Notes: generated from the sequence alone by a model not told the origin. Counted from the first letter of the stretch, positions 31,156-40,213 are shown. The stretch: 64,000 nt of DNA from Sandaracinus amylolyticus (GCF_000737325.1 NZ_CP011125.1:3038001-3102000), one strand, 5' to 3'. Translations and numbers: made by a program.

Positions 31156-31946
31156 TCACGCGCGCGATGCTCGTGCTCGTCGTGCTCGCCTCGGCGTGCA
31201 CGACGCGTGATCCCTCGCTCGACGACGACGCGGGCGTCGACGCCGCGACGAGCGATGCGGGACCGCCCGACGCCGCGCCCGTCGACGCGCCGATCTCGCG
31301 CGCGCGATGCGACGAGGACGGCGAGGCGTGCTGCGCCGACGGACGCTGCGGCGGCAACCTCCGCTGCGAGGCGGGCATGTGCACGCTCCGCGGATGCGGC
31401 GCGATCGACGCGCCGTGCTGCGAGCGCGACCTCTGCTCGCGCGGCGCGGTGTGCGAGGAGGGGACGTGCGTGATCGCGCCGTGCGGCGTCGTCGCGGGCG
31501 CGGCGTGCTGCGAGGCCGATCCCGCGTGCGAGGGCACGCTCGAGTGCATCGACGGCACCTGTGATCCGTGCGGCGCGTCGGGACAGGCGTGCTGTCCCGA
31601 GCGCGGCTGCGACGACGGGCTCGAGTGCCTCGGCGCGTTCTGCGGTCCGCCTCCGCCGTGCGGCGAGATCGGCGCGCTCTGCTGCGACGAGGAGCCGCGA
31701 TGCGCGTCCGGCTCGGGCTGCCGTCCGATCGCGGGCGAGGAACGATGCCTGTCCGGGCCGACGTGCGGCGCCGAGGGCGGCGCGTGCTGCGACGGAGACG
31801 TCGAGTGCGCGCCCGGCTTGGTGTGCGTGCCCGAGGGGCAGTGCGTGCGCTGCGGTCAGCTCGACACGTTCTGCTGCGATCCGCCGCTCGCGTGCGGGCC
31901 CGGGCTCGAGTGCAGCCCGGAGGGGACCTGTCGCTTCGCCCCGTGA
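31152..31946 (+). CDS. Cysteine-rich lipoprotein with seven CC modules
   Basis: 264 residues. The lipobox is LASAC (Cys16), followed by an Asp/Ala linker. From residue 50 the chain is a series of about seven units of 25-40 residues, each with a CC pair and the pattern C-G-x-x-G-x-x-CC followed by two or three more Cys (GEACCADGRCGGNLRCEAGMC; GQACCPERGCDDGLECLGAFC). This resembles the small disulfide-rich domains of eukaryotic secreted proteins and of some myxobacterial surface proteins. It should be heavily disulfide-bonded. No function is known. It is translated together with the haem-motif lipoprotein, which ends in a similar Cys hook. Confidence 0.75.
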   Translation: MITRAMLVLVVLASACTTRDPSLDDDAGVDAATSDAGPPDAAPVDAPISRARCDEDGEACCADGRCGGNLRCEAGMCTLRGCGAIDAPCCERDLCSRGAVCEEGTCVIAPCGVVAGAACCEADPACEGTLECIDGTCDPCGASGQACCPERGCDDGLECLGAFCGPPPPCGEIGALCCDEEPRCASGSGCRPIAGEERCLSGPTCGAEGGACCDGDVECAPGLVCVPEGQCVRCGQLDTFCCDPPLACGPGLECSPEGTCRFAP

Positions 31947-32025
31947 GGGCGACGTCAACCCGAGCGGAACGCTCCGGCGAGCGCGGATTTCCGCGCGTGG
32001 ATCGACGATCGGGTACAACCAGTAC

Positions 32026-32814
32026 GTGACCCGCGTCGTCGCACCCATCGTGCTCGCGGTCGTCGCCACGGCGGCGCCCTTCGTCGCCCACGCACAGCCA
32101 CGCACGGTGCGCGACCCCGACGTCGCCGACGCGGTGATCGCGATCGAGGCGCCCTCGGGCGCGCTCGGCGCGGACGAGCTCGAGACCGGGCTGCGCGTGC
32201 TCCTCGCGCCGATCAGCGCGTGCCTGCGGGAGCGGCCGACCGATCCGGCGGACATCGTCGTCGCGGTCGACGTGAGCGCGCGCGGGCGCGCGACGCCGCG
32301 CATCACGAGCGAGCTCACGAGCAGCCAGCGCCGGTTCGCGCGGTGCCTCACGCGCGCGTTCGGTGCGGCGCGCTTCCCCGAGCGCGACGCGAGCACGCGC
32401 GCCGTGGTGCACGCGCTGGTCGGCACGCCGACGCCGAGGATCGCGGGCGCGACCGAGCCTGCGGCGCCGACACCCACGCCGTCTCCTCCGGTCGCGGCGC
32501 CCTCGCAGCCGCCGACCGAGGAAGAGCTGCACGCGCGCGCGCTCGCCAGCGTGCAGGCCGCGCTCGCCGCGCACCCCGACGCGCTCGGCGCGTGCGCGCG
32601 CCGCGCCGCGGTGCAAGCACCGGGACGCGTGTGGGTGCGCGTCACGTTCCCGAGCGCGAGCGGCGCGCCGTCGATCGACATCGTGCGCAGCGACGTCGAG
32701 AGCGCGGCGCTGACGAGCTGTGTCGCCGAGACGATGCGCGGCTGGACCTACGAGAGCCCGGGCGCCGGCGCGAACGTCGTGCTGCCGATCGAGATCACGC
32801 GCCCGGCGCGCTGA
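32026..32814 (+). CDS. Exported protein with two TonB-C/AgmX-like domains
   Basis: 262 residues from a GTG. A signal peptide (IVLAVVATAAPFVAHAQP) is followed by two related units: about 60-135 (ISACLRERP ... ARCLTRAFGAARFPE) and about 175-262 (LGACARRAA ... TSCVAETMRGWTYESPG), joined by a Pro/Thr linker. Each unit has two Cys separated by about 40 residues, as in the TonB C-terminal-like domain found in many myxobacterial motility and envelope proteins. Function unknown. It follows the lipoprotein pair by 79 bp. Confidence 0.72.
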   Translation: MTRVVAPIVLAVVATAAPFVAHAQPRTVRDPDVADAVIAIEAPSGALGADELETGLRVLLAPISACLRERPTDPADIVVAVDVSARGRATPRITSELTSSQRRFARCLTRAFGAARFPERDASTRAVVHALVGTPTPRIAGATEPAAPTPTPSPPVAAPSQPPTEEELHARALASVQAALAAHPDALGACARRAAVQAPGRVWVRVTFPSASGAPSIDIVRSDVESAALTSCVAETMRGWTYESPGAGANVVLPIEITRPAR

Positions 32815-32840
32815 CGCCCAGGGCTCGCGGCGGGCGGCAT

Positions 32841-32995
32841 GTCTCGAGGCCACACGGTCTCTGGGTTGTACTGACCTGCGCTCTTCGGTGTGCACTCGCT
32901 CCAGGTTCGCGCCTTCGGCGCGAACGTCGCTCTGCTGGCTTCCAAGGGTCTCGGCGTTCGGGCCGCTCGTGGTGGGGTTGCTTTGCGGTGGGCGC
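32841..32995 (+). repeat. Module copy A
   Basis: Begins GTCTCGAGGCCACACGGTCT and ends at GGTTGCTTTGCGGTGGGC. It contains the hairpin GTTCGCGCC-TTC-GGCGCGAAC at 32905-32925, a 9-bp perfect stem whose loop reads C(TTCG)G, the most stable RNA tetraloop class. Confidence 0.85.
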
Positions 32996-33067
32996 CTTCT
33001 CAGTCCCCGCGGAGTCTCTCTCGGTAGCTCGTGCCGAGTCCCCGCGGCGTCGCTTGCGGTGGAGTTG

Positions 33068-33214
33068 GTCTCGAGGACGCACGGTCTTTGCGTCGTACTG
33101 ACCGTGTGGCTTCGGTGTGCACTCGCTCCAGGTTCGCGCCGTTGGCGCGAACGTCGCTCTGCTGGTTTCAAAGGGTCTCGACCTTCGGGCCGCTCGTGGT
33201 GGGGTTGCTTCGCG
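33068..33214 (+). repeat. Module copy B
   Basis: Same order of blocks as copy A, and clearly similar over its whole length. The hairpin stem is unchanged (33132-33152), but the loop reads GTT instead of TTC, so only the loop has drifted. The block GGGCCGCTCGTGGTGGGGTT is identical in A and B. Confidence 0.85.
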
Positions 33215-33410
33215 AGCGCGGTGTGCCGAGTCCCCGCGGAGTCTCTCTCGGGGGCGCGATCTCGAGTCTCCGCGGAGTCGTTCTCGGTGGGCGTGATCTC
33301 GAGGACACGCGCTCTTGATGCTGCCAGGACTCGGCAGACCGCCATCGCGAGCGACGCTGCGGGGACTCGGCAACACGCCGCCGAAAGAGCCTCTGCGGGG
33401 ACTCGAGATC

Positions 33411-33565
33411 GCGCCCACCGCGAAGCAACCCCACCACGAGCGGCCCGCTTGCCGAGACTCAAACGAAACAGCGGAGCGACGTTCGCGCCGAAGGCGCGAA
33501 CCTGGAGCGAGCGCACACCGAAGCCGGACGGTCAGCACGACCCAGAGACCGTGCGTTCTCGCGAG
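33411..33565 (-). repeat. Module copy C (inverted)
   Basis: Read on the minus strand it matches copies A and B from the ACGCACGGTCTCTGGGTCGT start to the GGGTTGCTTCGCGGTGGGCG end. The hairpin stem at 33481-33500 is again perfect with the TTC loop (GAA on the plus strand). Confidence 0.85.
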
Positions 33566-33671
33566 AGCGTCACCGTGAGCGATGCTGCGGGGACTCGGCA
33601 CGCCGCGGTCGCGAGCGATGCTGCGGGGACTCGGCAACACGCCCCCGAAAGAGACTCTGCGGGACCGAGAT

Positions 33672-33826
33672 CGCGCCCACCGCGAAGCAACCCCACCGCG
33701 AGCGGCCCGCTCGACGAGAGCCAAACGAACCAGCGGAGCGACGTTCGCGCCGAAGGCGCGAACCTGGAGCGAGCGCACACCGAAGCCGCGCGGTCAGCAC
33801 GACCCAAAGACCGTGCGTTCTCGCGA
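33672..33826 (-). repeat. Module copy D (inverted)
   Basis: Nearly the same as copy C; the first 26 bases (plus strand, CGCGCCCACCGCGAAGCAAC onward) and the hairpin block are identical. The least similar stretch is the 25 bp between the GGGCCGC block and the hairpin, as in the other copies. Confidence 0.85.
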
Positions 33827-33864
33827 CGGCGCCCACGTCCACGGCCCCATTGCCCCCATTGCAG

Positions 33865-33936
33865 TCGCTGGACAACAGATCTCTGTTGCCGATCGCTAAC
33901 GTTAGCGATCCGGAACAGATCTCTGTTGCCCAGCGA
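33865..33936. repeat. 72-bp imperfect palindrome
   Basis: Two 36-nt halves pair at 31 of 36 positions. The centre is a perfect 20-bp palindrome, GATCGCTAACGTTAGCGATC (33891-33910). Each flank carries another small palindrome (CAACAGA-TC-TCTGTTG on the left, the same without its first bases on the right), and TCGCTGG/CCAGCGA closes the ends. It is less G/C-rich than its surroundings. It could be a protein-binding site, a recombination or replication-termination site, or an element end. Confidence 0.9.
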
Positions 33937-34242
33937 CAACGTTACGCCCTCCCGCACGTCGCGAGGTCCCGCTTCGACAGCGATACCGGTTCCGCGACCT
34001 CCGGCTCTCGGTCGGCGACATCGTCAGCGTCGCTGGACACCGGCCTCTCCGAGAACGCTACGGCTGACGGTGCCTCCACTGCCCGCTCTCCGCGGCTCGC
34101 GCTCGCTCTCGATCGCGAACAACACGTCTTCGACGCAACGCCTTGATCGAGGCTCCGATGAGCACCTCGTCCGCGCGACGCGCCTCCCGAGCGGTCGCGC
34201 TCTCAGCCCGGGCTCTCCGGGAGAAAAAGTCGAGGCGTTCCC
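33937..34242. other. Intergenic region after the palindrome
   Basis: 306 bp without a supported gene. A further GTCGCTGGACA copy of the palindrome end occurs at about 34031-34041. A short GCCCGGGCTCTCCGGGAG hairpin precedes the next start. The promoter of the next gene should lie here. Confidence 0.5.
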
Positions 34243-35055
34243 GTGTCCGAGATCATCTTCAACCAGCACGGCGGGCCTCCGAAGGTGCCCGCGCAGAACG
34301 CGAAGCCGCTCTGGCGTCTTCTCGTCAACCAGGCGCCCTCCGACCTCACCCGCGAAGAGCGCGAGCTCCTCGACCGTGTGGGCGGTCATGCGGCGCAGCT
34401 CGAGGCCGCGCTCAAGCAGCGCGACGGGATGGGCGGCGTGCGCGACGCCTTCCTCGACTTCGTGAACGGCTGGAGCGCGGTGTACGGCGCGCTCGACGCG
34501 GTGAGCCGCATCCCGGCGTCGGCGAGCACCAAGGGCGCGCGGGCGGCGAAGCTCGTCGCGAGCACGTTCCCCGACGCGCTCGGGTTCACGCGCTTCGCGG
34601 CGCCGCAGGCGTGGGCACACGGTGACCGCCTGCTGTCGCGCATCGCGGAGAGCGGCGCCGATCGTCAGATCGACGAGCTGATCGGCCCCGATCACCTCAA
34701 GGCGGCGAAGAAGGTCACGAGCGCGCTCGGTGAGCTCATCGGCGCAGGCCGCACGCCGATCGAGATCCCCGACCCGACCGCGGTGCAGAACCTGCTCGGC
34801 AAATTCCAGCGCGCGGTCGGCCGCTACAGCCGCCTGATGCTCGCGAAGGTCGACGAGGAGGACCCGCGCAGCGTCGAGCGCTTCCGCAAGGCGGTCGCGG
34901 TCCCCGTCGATCGCTACCGCTCGACGCGCACGACGCGCGAGGACGACGGCGAGGTCGAGCCGACGGATCCGAGCGAGCCGTCGGATCCGAGCGAGCCCAA
35001 GACGCCGGTGATCGATCCGACGGGGCCGAACGGGCCGTTCCTCTCCGAGACGTGA
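34243..35055 (+). CDS. Hypothetical soluble protein with a Pro/Asp/Ser tail
   Basis: 270 residues from a GTG; no better start is visible. No signal peptide or membrane segment. Residues 1-215 are mixed helical (LWRLLVNQAPSDLTREERELLDRVGGHAAQLEAALKQ, DQIDELIGPDHLKAAKKVTSALGELI). The last 45 residues are a repeat-like tail (DPSEPSDPSEPKTPVIDPTGPNGPF). I do not recognise the family. It is expressed alone, between the repeat region and a strong terminator. Confidence 0.6.
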   Translation: MSEIIFNQHGGPPKVPAQNAKPLWRLLVNQAPSDLTREERELLDRVGGHAAQLEAALKQRDGMGGVRDAFLDFVNGWSAVYGALDAVSRIPASASTKGARAAKLVASTFPDALGFTRFAAPQAWAHGDRLLSRIAESGADRQIDELIGPDHLKAAKKVTSALGELIGAGRTPIEIPDPTAVQNLLGKFQRAVGRYSRLMLAKVDEEDPRSVERFRKAVAVPVDRYRSTRTTREDDGEVEPTDPSEPSDPSEPKTPVIDPTGPNGPFLSET

Positions 35056-35144
35056 AGACAGGCGCGTTCTCCGATGTCGTCGATCGACGCGAGGCACCGC
35101 CGCGGGTCAGACCCCGCCGTCGCCAGCTGATCACGCGAGACGAG

Positions 35145-35190
35145 AACGAGGAGCCGCGCTGCGCGCGCGGCTCCTCGTTTCTCTTTTTCG
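35145..35190 (+). terminator. Intrinsic terminator
   Basis: A perfect 15-bp stem (35145-35159 with 35165-35179), 5-nt loop, then TCTCTTTTTC. It ends the 34243-35055 transcript and may also serve the convergent protease gene. Confidence 0.9.
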
Positions 35191-35216
35191 CCCGCCGTCG
35201 CGGGCCTCGCATCACG

Positions 35217-36560
35217 TCACGGCATGCTCTGGCGGAGCGACGCGATGATCCCCGAGTACTCGCGGGTGATGCGCACGCCGGTGTTCGGGCGGTCGTCGTC
35301 GCCACCGCACGTGAAGCAGTGCTCCCAGCTCACGACGCCGGTGACCGCGACGGTGTCGGAGTCGAGATAGCTGTAGAGCGAAGAGCCGCTGTGACCTCCG
35401 GACATGTCGCAGCTGAATCGGAATCGACGCTCGATTCCATCGGCGTCCGTCGACGAGTGCTCACCGACGTTGCACGCCTGCGTGTCTCCGTAGAGCCCGA
35501 GTCGCTGGCACGAGGCCGGCGCGTTCACGGCGCCGCACACCGGATATCCGCGGTTGAACCGAGTGCGATTGGCGAACTCGCCGTTGTCGCCCCACCAGTA
35601 CCAGCCCATCCAGCCGACGGTCTCACCGAGGCGCGAGGCGTGCGTGACGATCACGCCGATGTCCCACGGCGTCGCGGAGTAGGGCATGTCCGCGAGCCCG
35701 TCCGAGAGCGCCATGAAGTTGCCGGGCACCCAGTACCAGGTCGCCGCGACGTCGGGATTCGGGTTGTACGGCGCCGACGAGCGCCACGCGCTCGGACCGC
35801 TGCGCCCGGCGTACGCGGTGGTCCCGCGCCAGGTGCCGTTGGTGAAGTTCCGGATGCAGTGCGCGGCGGTCACGATGTGCTTCGGCCCGACGAGCGTGCC
35901 CGAACAACCACCGTTCGTGCCGAGCGACACGAGACGTCGATGCGCAGAGTCGGTGTGCGCGACTCCGATCGTCCCGCGCAGCGTGCGAGTGTCCTGCGCG
36001 TTCGACCAGCCCTTGCGCGTCGTGGGATCGAGCGCGGCGTCGTCCTCGACGAACGGCACGGTCGGGCGCTCCGACGCTTCGGAGACGGGCTCGCGCGTGC
36101 CGCGATCGATGCCGCGCTCGTGCGCGCGATCGTCGGCGGCGTGCAGGACGTCGCGCGGGAATCGGACTTCGAACTCGTTCCCGGTCTGCAGGTGGACTGC
36201 CACCCACGTCGCGAAGTCGGGGTCGTCGGCGACGGTCGCGTCGTCGTCGGAGTCGCCGTACTCGACCTCGAACGGCGCGTCGTCGCCCGAGACGACCTCG
36301 CCGCGACCGCGATAGCGCACGACGATGCGCGAGTCGGCGTCGTCGCCGAAGCCGAGCTCGGTCGTCATCTCGCCCAGCGAGTCGCGCAGGGATGCGATGT
36401 CCGCGGTGAGCGCCTCGTCGGGCTCGAGGTCCTCGGGAAGGACGACCTCGACGGGGGTGACGGCGGGGGCGTCGAGCTCTGGCTCGGGCGCGGCGTCGTT
36501 GCCGCGGGCGGCGCAGCCCGCGAGCGTCACGATCAGCATCGATAGGACGTAGCGCTTCAT
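35217..36560 (-). CDS. Trypsin-like serine protease, lipoprotein
   Basis: 447 residues. The lipobox is VTLAGC (Cys16). An acidic N-terminal region of about 190 residues precedes the peptidase S1 domain. The catalytic His is in VTAAHCI, the Asp in PWDIGVI and the Ser in DMSGGHSGSSLY (GHSGS in place of the usual GDSGG, as in glutamyl-endopeptidase-like enzymes). Several Cys pairs suit a periplasmic or surface enzyme. The ATG at 36560 begins the signal peptide; ATG 36575 is an alternative. Divergent from the sensor kinase with 310 bp between them. Confidence 0.88.
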   Translation of the reverse strand: MKRYVLSMLIVTLAGCAARGNDAAPEPELDAPAVTPVEVVLPEDLEPDEALTADIASLRDSLGEMTTELGFGDDADSRIVVRYRGRGEVVSGDDAPFEVEYGDSDDDATVADDPDFATWVAVHLQTGNEFEVRFPRDVLHAADDRAHERGIDRGTREPVSEASERPTVPFVEDDAALDPTTRKGWSNAQDTRTLRGTIGVAHTDSAHRRLVSLGTNGGCSGTLVGPKHIVTAAHCIRNFTNGTWRGTTAYAGRSGPSAWRSSAPYNPNPDVAATWYWVPGNFMALSDGLADMPYSATPWDIGVIVTHASRLGETVGWMGWYWWGDNGEFANRTRFNRGYPVCGAVNAPASCQRLGLYGDTQACNVGEHSSTDADGIERRFRFSCDMSGGHSGSSLYSYLDSDTVAVTGVVSWEHCFTCGGDDDRPNTGVRITREYSGIIASLRQSMP

Positions 36561-36870
36561 GTCGTCTGTCTCCACGTGTCGAAGAAGAGCGGAAGGACGA
36601 CCGCGACCTCGTCGCGCCCCCTGCCCGACGGGCTCTCATTGCAGCGCACGTGCCGCGTCGGATTGCCTCGATTTCGGGCGATTTCCCGAGCATGCGGGTC
36701 GCGGGAATCTGCGAGTCGCGAGCTTCCGAGAGCGCCAGTCGCGAAGATTCGCGACTGGCATCCAGGCGTCCCCCCAGAGAGCCGGGTGGCTCTCGAAGAG
36801 GTGTTGGAGGCGGCGCGCCGAGACCTGTCCGTCCGTCGCGCGACGCCGCGCGCGCTATCCTCGCTCGCCG
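36561..36870. other. Intergenic region between protease and sensor kinase genes
   Basis: 310 bp, no supported gene. It contains the inverted repeat at 36734-36759 and should hold both divergent promoters. Confidence 0.5.
36734..36759. promoter_or_regulatory. 12-bp perfect inverted repeat in divergent promoter region
   Basis: GCCAGTCGCGAA and its exact complement are separated by GA. It is about 110 bp from the kinase start and 175 bp from the protease start. Without a U tract it is more likely an operator or RNA hairpin than a terminator. Confidence 0.55.
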
Positions 36871-38508
36871 ATGTCCAACGACGCCGATCTCGCTTCGCTG
36901 CGCGCCCGCATCGCCGAGCTGGAGCGCGAGAACGCGCGCCTGCGTGCGGGCGTGTTCGAGCCGAGCACACCCGAGGTCGTGCGCACCCCGGGCGACCTCG
37001 CGCCGCTCTTCGCGCAGGTCGGCGCGACGATGCGCGAGCGCTTCCGACAGATCGACATCGACCCGGCGCGCGCGATGATCGGCATCGCGGGAGAGCGCTA
37101 TCTGCTCGTGCGCGCGTCGTCGCTGGCGACCGACTTCCTCGACACGCTCGTGCAGCTCTACGCCGATCGCGGCGAGCGCGAGGCGCTGTCGATCGCGCGC
37201 GGGTTCCTGTTCGACATCGCGCACACGATCGGCCTGCACGACGCGCGCTCGATGCACGAGCAGCTCCGCTCGCGCGAGCCGCTCGAGAAGCTCGCCGGCG
37301 GGCCGATCCGCTTCGCGTACACGGGGTGGGGCCAGGTCGAGATCCGACCCGAGAGCAGGCCGATCGCCGACGACGACTTCTTCCTGCTCCACGCGCACCC
37401 GTACTCGTTCGAAGCGGCGAGCTTCATCGCGTCCGGGCGCAGCTCCGACGTGCCCGTGTGCATCATGGGCGCGGGTTACTCGTCGGGGTGGTGCGAGGCG
37501 AGCTTCGGCCTCGAGCTCACGGCGGTCGAGGTCGCGTGCAAGGCGCGCGGCGACGAGGAGTGCCTCTTCGTGATGGCGCCGCCGCACCGCATCGCCGATC
37601 AGATCCGCGCGCGCTTCGGCGGCGGCGATCGCGGCGGCGCGATGCGCGAGAGCGCGATCGACATCCCCACCTACTTCGAGCGCAAGCGCGTCGAGGAAGA
37701 GCTGCATCGGTCGATCGAGCGGCTGCGCGAGGCGCAGGAAGAGCTGGTGCGGAAGGAGCGGCTCGCGACCGTCGGCCTGCTCGTCTCGGGCGTGGCGCAC
37801 GAGGTGAACACGCCGCTCGGCGTCGCGGTCACCGCGATGGGCGTCGTCGGCGAGGAGATGAGCGCGCTGCGCACGCTCTTCGAGCACGGCGAGCTCACCA
37901 AGGGCTCGCTGCGCGCGTTCCTCGAGCGCGGCGGACAAGCGGCCGAGATGGTGCGCTCCAACCTCGACCGCGCGGCCGCGGAGATCACGAAGTTCAAGCG
38001 CGTGTCGGTCGATCACTCGAGCGAGGAGCCGCGCCGCATCGACGTCGGCGAGTACGTGCAGCAGACGCTCGACAGCCTGCGACCGCTGGTGCGCCGCGCG
38101 GGGCTCGACGTCCGCGTCCGCACCGGCGGCGACCTCGGCTGCGTCACCTGTCCGGGCGCGCTCGCGCAGATCGTCACGAACTTCGTGACCAATACGATCA
38201 TGCACGGCGTGCGCGGCGACGGGTCGCGCACCGCGGTCGAGATCACGATCACGCGCCCGACCGCGCGCACCGTCTCGCTCGTCTACCGCGACGCCGGGCG
38301 CGGGATGAGCGAGGCGACGCGCGCGCGCGCGTTCCAGCCGTTCTTCACCACGACGCGCGGCACGGGAGGGACCGGCCTCGGCCTCTACGTCGTGCAGTCG
38401 CTGGTGGCCGACACGCTCGGCGGCAGGGTGACGCTCGAGAGCGAGCTCGGCGCGGGGACCACGCTCACCGTGGTGTTCCCCGTCGATCGCGCGATCAGCG
38501 GCGCGTGA
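36871..38508 (+). CDS. Sensor histidine kinase with V4R ligand-binding domain
   Basis: 545 residues. A short coiled coil ([19 protein letters not shown]) is followed by a XylR_N/V4R sensor region (about 60-250), with [12 protein letters not shown] and [13 protein letters not shown] typical of the V4R small-molecule domain. A second coiled coil leads to the H-box [12 protein letters not shown] (His near 310) and an HK-type ATPase ([30 protein letters not shown]). No membrane helix, so it senses a cytosolic ligand, probably an aromatic or lipid-like compound as in XylR relatives. Its 3' end overlaps the convergent response-regulator gene by 14 nt, so the two are a likely pair. Confidence 0.88.
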   Translation: MSNDADLASLRARIAELERENARLRAGVFEPSTPEVVRTPGDLAPLFAQVGATMRERFRQIDIDPARAMIGIAGERYLLVRASSLATDFLDTLVQLYADRGEREALSIARGFLFDIAHTIGLHDARSMHEQLRSREPLEKLAGGPIRFAYTGWGQVEIRPESRPIADDDFFLLHAHPYSFEAASFIASGRSSDVPVCIMGAGYSSGWCEASFGLELTAVEVACKARGDEECLFVMAPPHRIADQIRARFGGGDRGGAMRESAIDIPTYFERKRVEEELHRSIERLREAQEELVRKERLATVGLLVSGVAHEVNTPLGVAVTAMGVVGEEMSALRTLFEHGELTKGSLRAFLERGGQAAEMVRSNLDRAAAEITKFKRVSVDHSSEEPRRIDVGEYVQQTLDSLRPLVRRAGLDVRVRTGGDLGCVTCPGALAQIVTNFVTNTIMHGVRGDGSRTAVEITITRPTARTVSLVYRDAGRGMSEATRARAFQPFFTTTRGTGGTGLGLYVVQSLVADTLGGRVTLESELGAGTTLTVVFPVDRAISGA

Positions 38509-40177
38509 TGCCGAAGCTCTTGAGCTGGTACGAGAGCGTCGAGGGCTTCACGCCGAGGAGGTCCGCGGCGCCGCCGGGGCCCGCGACCTTGCCGTCGGCG
38601 GCGGTCATCACCGCGAGCAGGTTCTCGCGCTCGAGGTCGCGCAGCTCGTCGGCGGTGTAGAAGCCGCGGGTCGGCCAGCGCGAGGCGCCGCGCGGCTCCG
38701 CGGGCACCGCGGACGAGCGCGCGGGCTCGGCGAGCACGTCGTCGGCCACGCTGCTCGCGCTGTCCGGCAGGATGGTCTCGAGCCGCAGCACTCCGTCGAC
38801 CGCGAGGATCACGGCGCGCTCCACCACGTTCTCGAGCTCGCGCACGTTGCCGGGCCAGGGGTAGGCCTCGATCGCGCGGAGCAGCGCCGGGGAGGGCGGC
38901 ACGAACGGCCGGCGCAGACGCGCGCACGCCTTCGCGACGAAGTGCTCGAAGAGCGGCGCGATGTCGGCGCGTCGCGCGCGCAGCGGCGGCACGGTGATCG
39001 GGAAGACGTGGAGGCGGTAGTAGAGATCCGCGCGGAACGTGCCGGCCTCGACGCACGCCTTGAGGTCGCGGTTCGTCGCGGCGACGACGCGCACGTCGAC
39101 GCGCTGGGCGCGGGTGTCGCCGACGCGCTCGACCTCGCGCTCCTGCAGCGCGCGCAGGAGCTTGCTCTGCAGCTCGAGCGGGATCTCGCCGACCTCGTCG
39201 AGGAAGAGCGTCCCTCCGTCGGCGAGCTGGAAGCGCCCGACGCGATCCTTGTGCGCGCCGGTGTACGCGCCCTTCACGTGGCCGAAGAACTCGCTCTCGA
39301 AGATCTCGCGCGGGACGCTCGCGCAATTGACCTTCACGAGCGGCCCCGACGCGCGCTCGCTGCGCGCGTGGATGGCGCGCGCGACGAGCTCCTTGCCCAC
39401 GCCGGACTCGCCGAGCACGAGCACCGTGGCGTCGGTCGCCGCGACGGCGTCCACCTCGCTCAGGATGCGCTGCAGCGTCGCGGACGCCGCGATGATCTCC
39501 GCGCCGCCGCCCGCCTCGGACACTTCTTCGCGCAGGTAGTCGCGCTCGCGCTCGAGCCTCCGCTTGAGCTGCGCGATCTCGTCGAGCGCCGCGGTCTGCG
39601 CCGCGTACGCGCGCTCGAGCTCCTCGCGCTGCGCGGTGACCTCGAGGAGCTGCTGATAGGTGCGCAGCGCCGCGATGACGGTGGTGAGGAGCCGCGTCGA
39701 GGTGAGCTCGGTCTTGGTGCGGTAGTCGCTGATGTCGAAGTCGCGGATCACCGTCGACTCGGGCGCTTGTCCCGGCTGACCGGTGCGCAGCACCACGCGC
39801 ACGTTGCGGTTGCCGAGCGCCTCGCGGATGTGGCGCACGAGGTCGAGCCCCGCGTCGTCGGTCTCCATCACGACGTCGAGCAGGACGAGCGCGAGGTCGG
39901 GATGGTCGGCGAGCAGCGCGCGCGCTTCGTCCGCGGAGCGGGCGCTCAGGAATTCGAGGCGTCGCTCGGAGAACGAGACGCTCCGCAGGGCGAGCACGGT
40001 GACGTCGTGCACCTCCTGCTCGTCGTCGACGATCGCGATCTTCCAAGCGCCGTCGGGAGGCGCGCCGGGCGCTGGACGCGCCGCGTCGTCGTCGTCGTCG
40101 CGCGCGAAGGGAGACTCGTGATCGTCGGACCGCACCACGTGCGCGAGCGTGCCGAGCGAGGGACGCGATTTCAACAC
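38495..40177 (-). CDS. Sigma54-dependent response regulator (NtrC-type)
   Basis: 560 residues. Receiver domain about 45-190 ([13 protein letters not shown]; phospho-acceptor Asp in [13 protein letters not shown]); a coiled coil about 195-225; AAA+ domain with Walker [27 protein letters not shown] and Walker [13 protein letters not shown]; a Fis-type helix-turn-helix at the C-terminus ([21 protein letters not shown]). The sigma54-contact loop reads GAYTGA instead of GAFTGA. It activates sigma54 promoters when phosphorylated, presumably by the V4R kinase. Divergent regulation of the nearby lipoproteins or protease is possible, but no site was identified. Confidence 0.93.
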   Translation of the reverse strand: MLKSRPSLGTLAHVVRSDDHESPFARDDDDDAARPAPGAPPDGAWKIAIVDDEQEVHDVTVLALRSVSFSERRLEFLSARSADEARALLADHPDLALVLLDVVMETDDAGLDLVRHIREALGNRNVRVVLRTGQPGQAPESTVIRDFDISDYRTKTELTSTRLLTTVIAALRTYQQLLEVTAQREELERAYAAQTAALDEIAQLKRRLERERDYLREEVSEAGGGAEIIAASATLQRILSEVDAVAATDATVLVLGESGVGKELVARAIHARSERASGPLVKVNCASVPREIFESEFFGHVKGAYTGAHKDRVGRFQLADGGTLFLDEVGEIPLELQSKLLRALQEREVERVGDTRAQRVDVRVVAATNRDLKACVEAGTFRADLYYRLHVFPITVPPLRARRADIAPLFEHFVAKACARLRRPFVPPSPALLRAIEAYPWPGNVRELENVVERAVILAVDGVLRLETILPDSASSVADDVLAEPARSSAVPAEPRGASRWPTRGFYTADELRDLERENLLAVMTAADGKVAGPGGAADLLGVKPSTLSYQLKSFGITRR

Positions 40178-40213
40178 CCCGTCGCCCGGCTCCTCACGCT
40201 CCGCGCGAGCGCG

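Larger units (their letters stand above)
32815..33864. repeat. Repeat region: four modules in inverted pairs plus 36-bp subrepeats
   Basis: No convincing gene lies here although long frames are open in several directions; none has a plausible start, and translations are Arg/Ser/Gly-rich and mirror each other. The region holds module copies A (32841-32995) and B (33068-33214) on the plus strand and C (33411-33565) and D (33672-33826) inverted. Degenerate subrepeats around GAGTCCCCGCGGAGTC (inverted as GCTGCGGGGACTCGGCA), with a period of about 36 bp, fill the gaps. The orientation changes near 33318, so the array is a tail-to-tail imperfect palindrome of nearly 1 kb. Confidence 0.85.

Noticed and set aside
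32815-33864. CRISPR array
   Set aside because: The repeats are degenerate, the units are not separated by uniform unique spacers, orientation reverses, and no cas genes are in the window.
32861-34465. Long open frames in the repeat region, up to 581 codons
   Set aside because: They run through both inverted module copies and their translations mirror each other. No start with a ribosome-binding site and no domain was seen.
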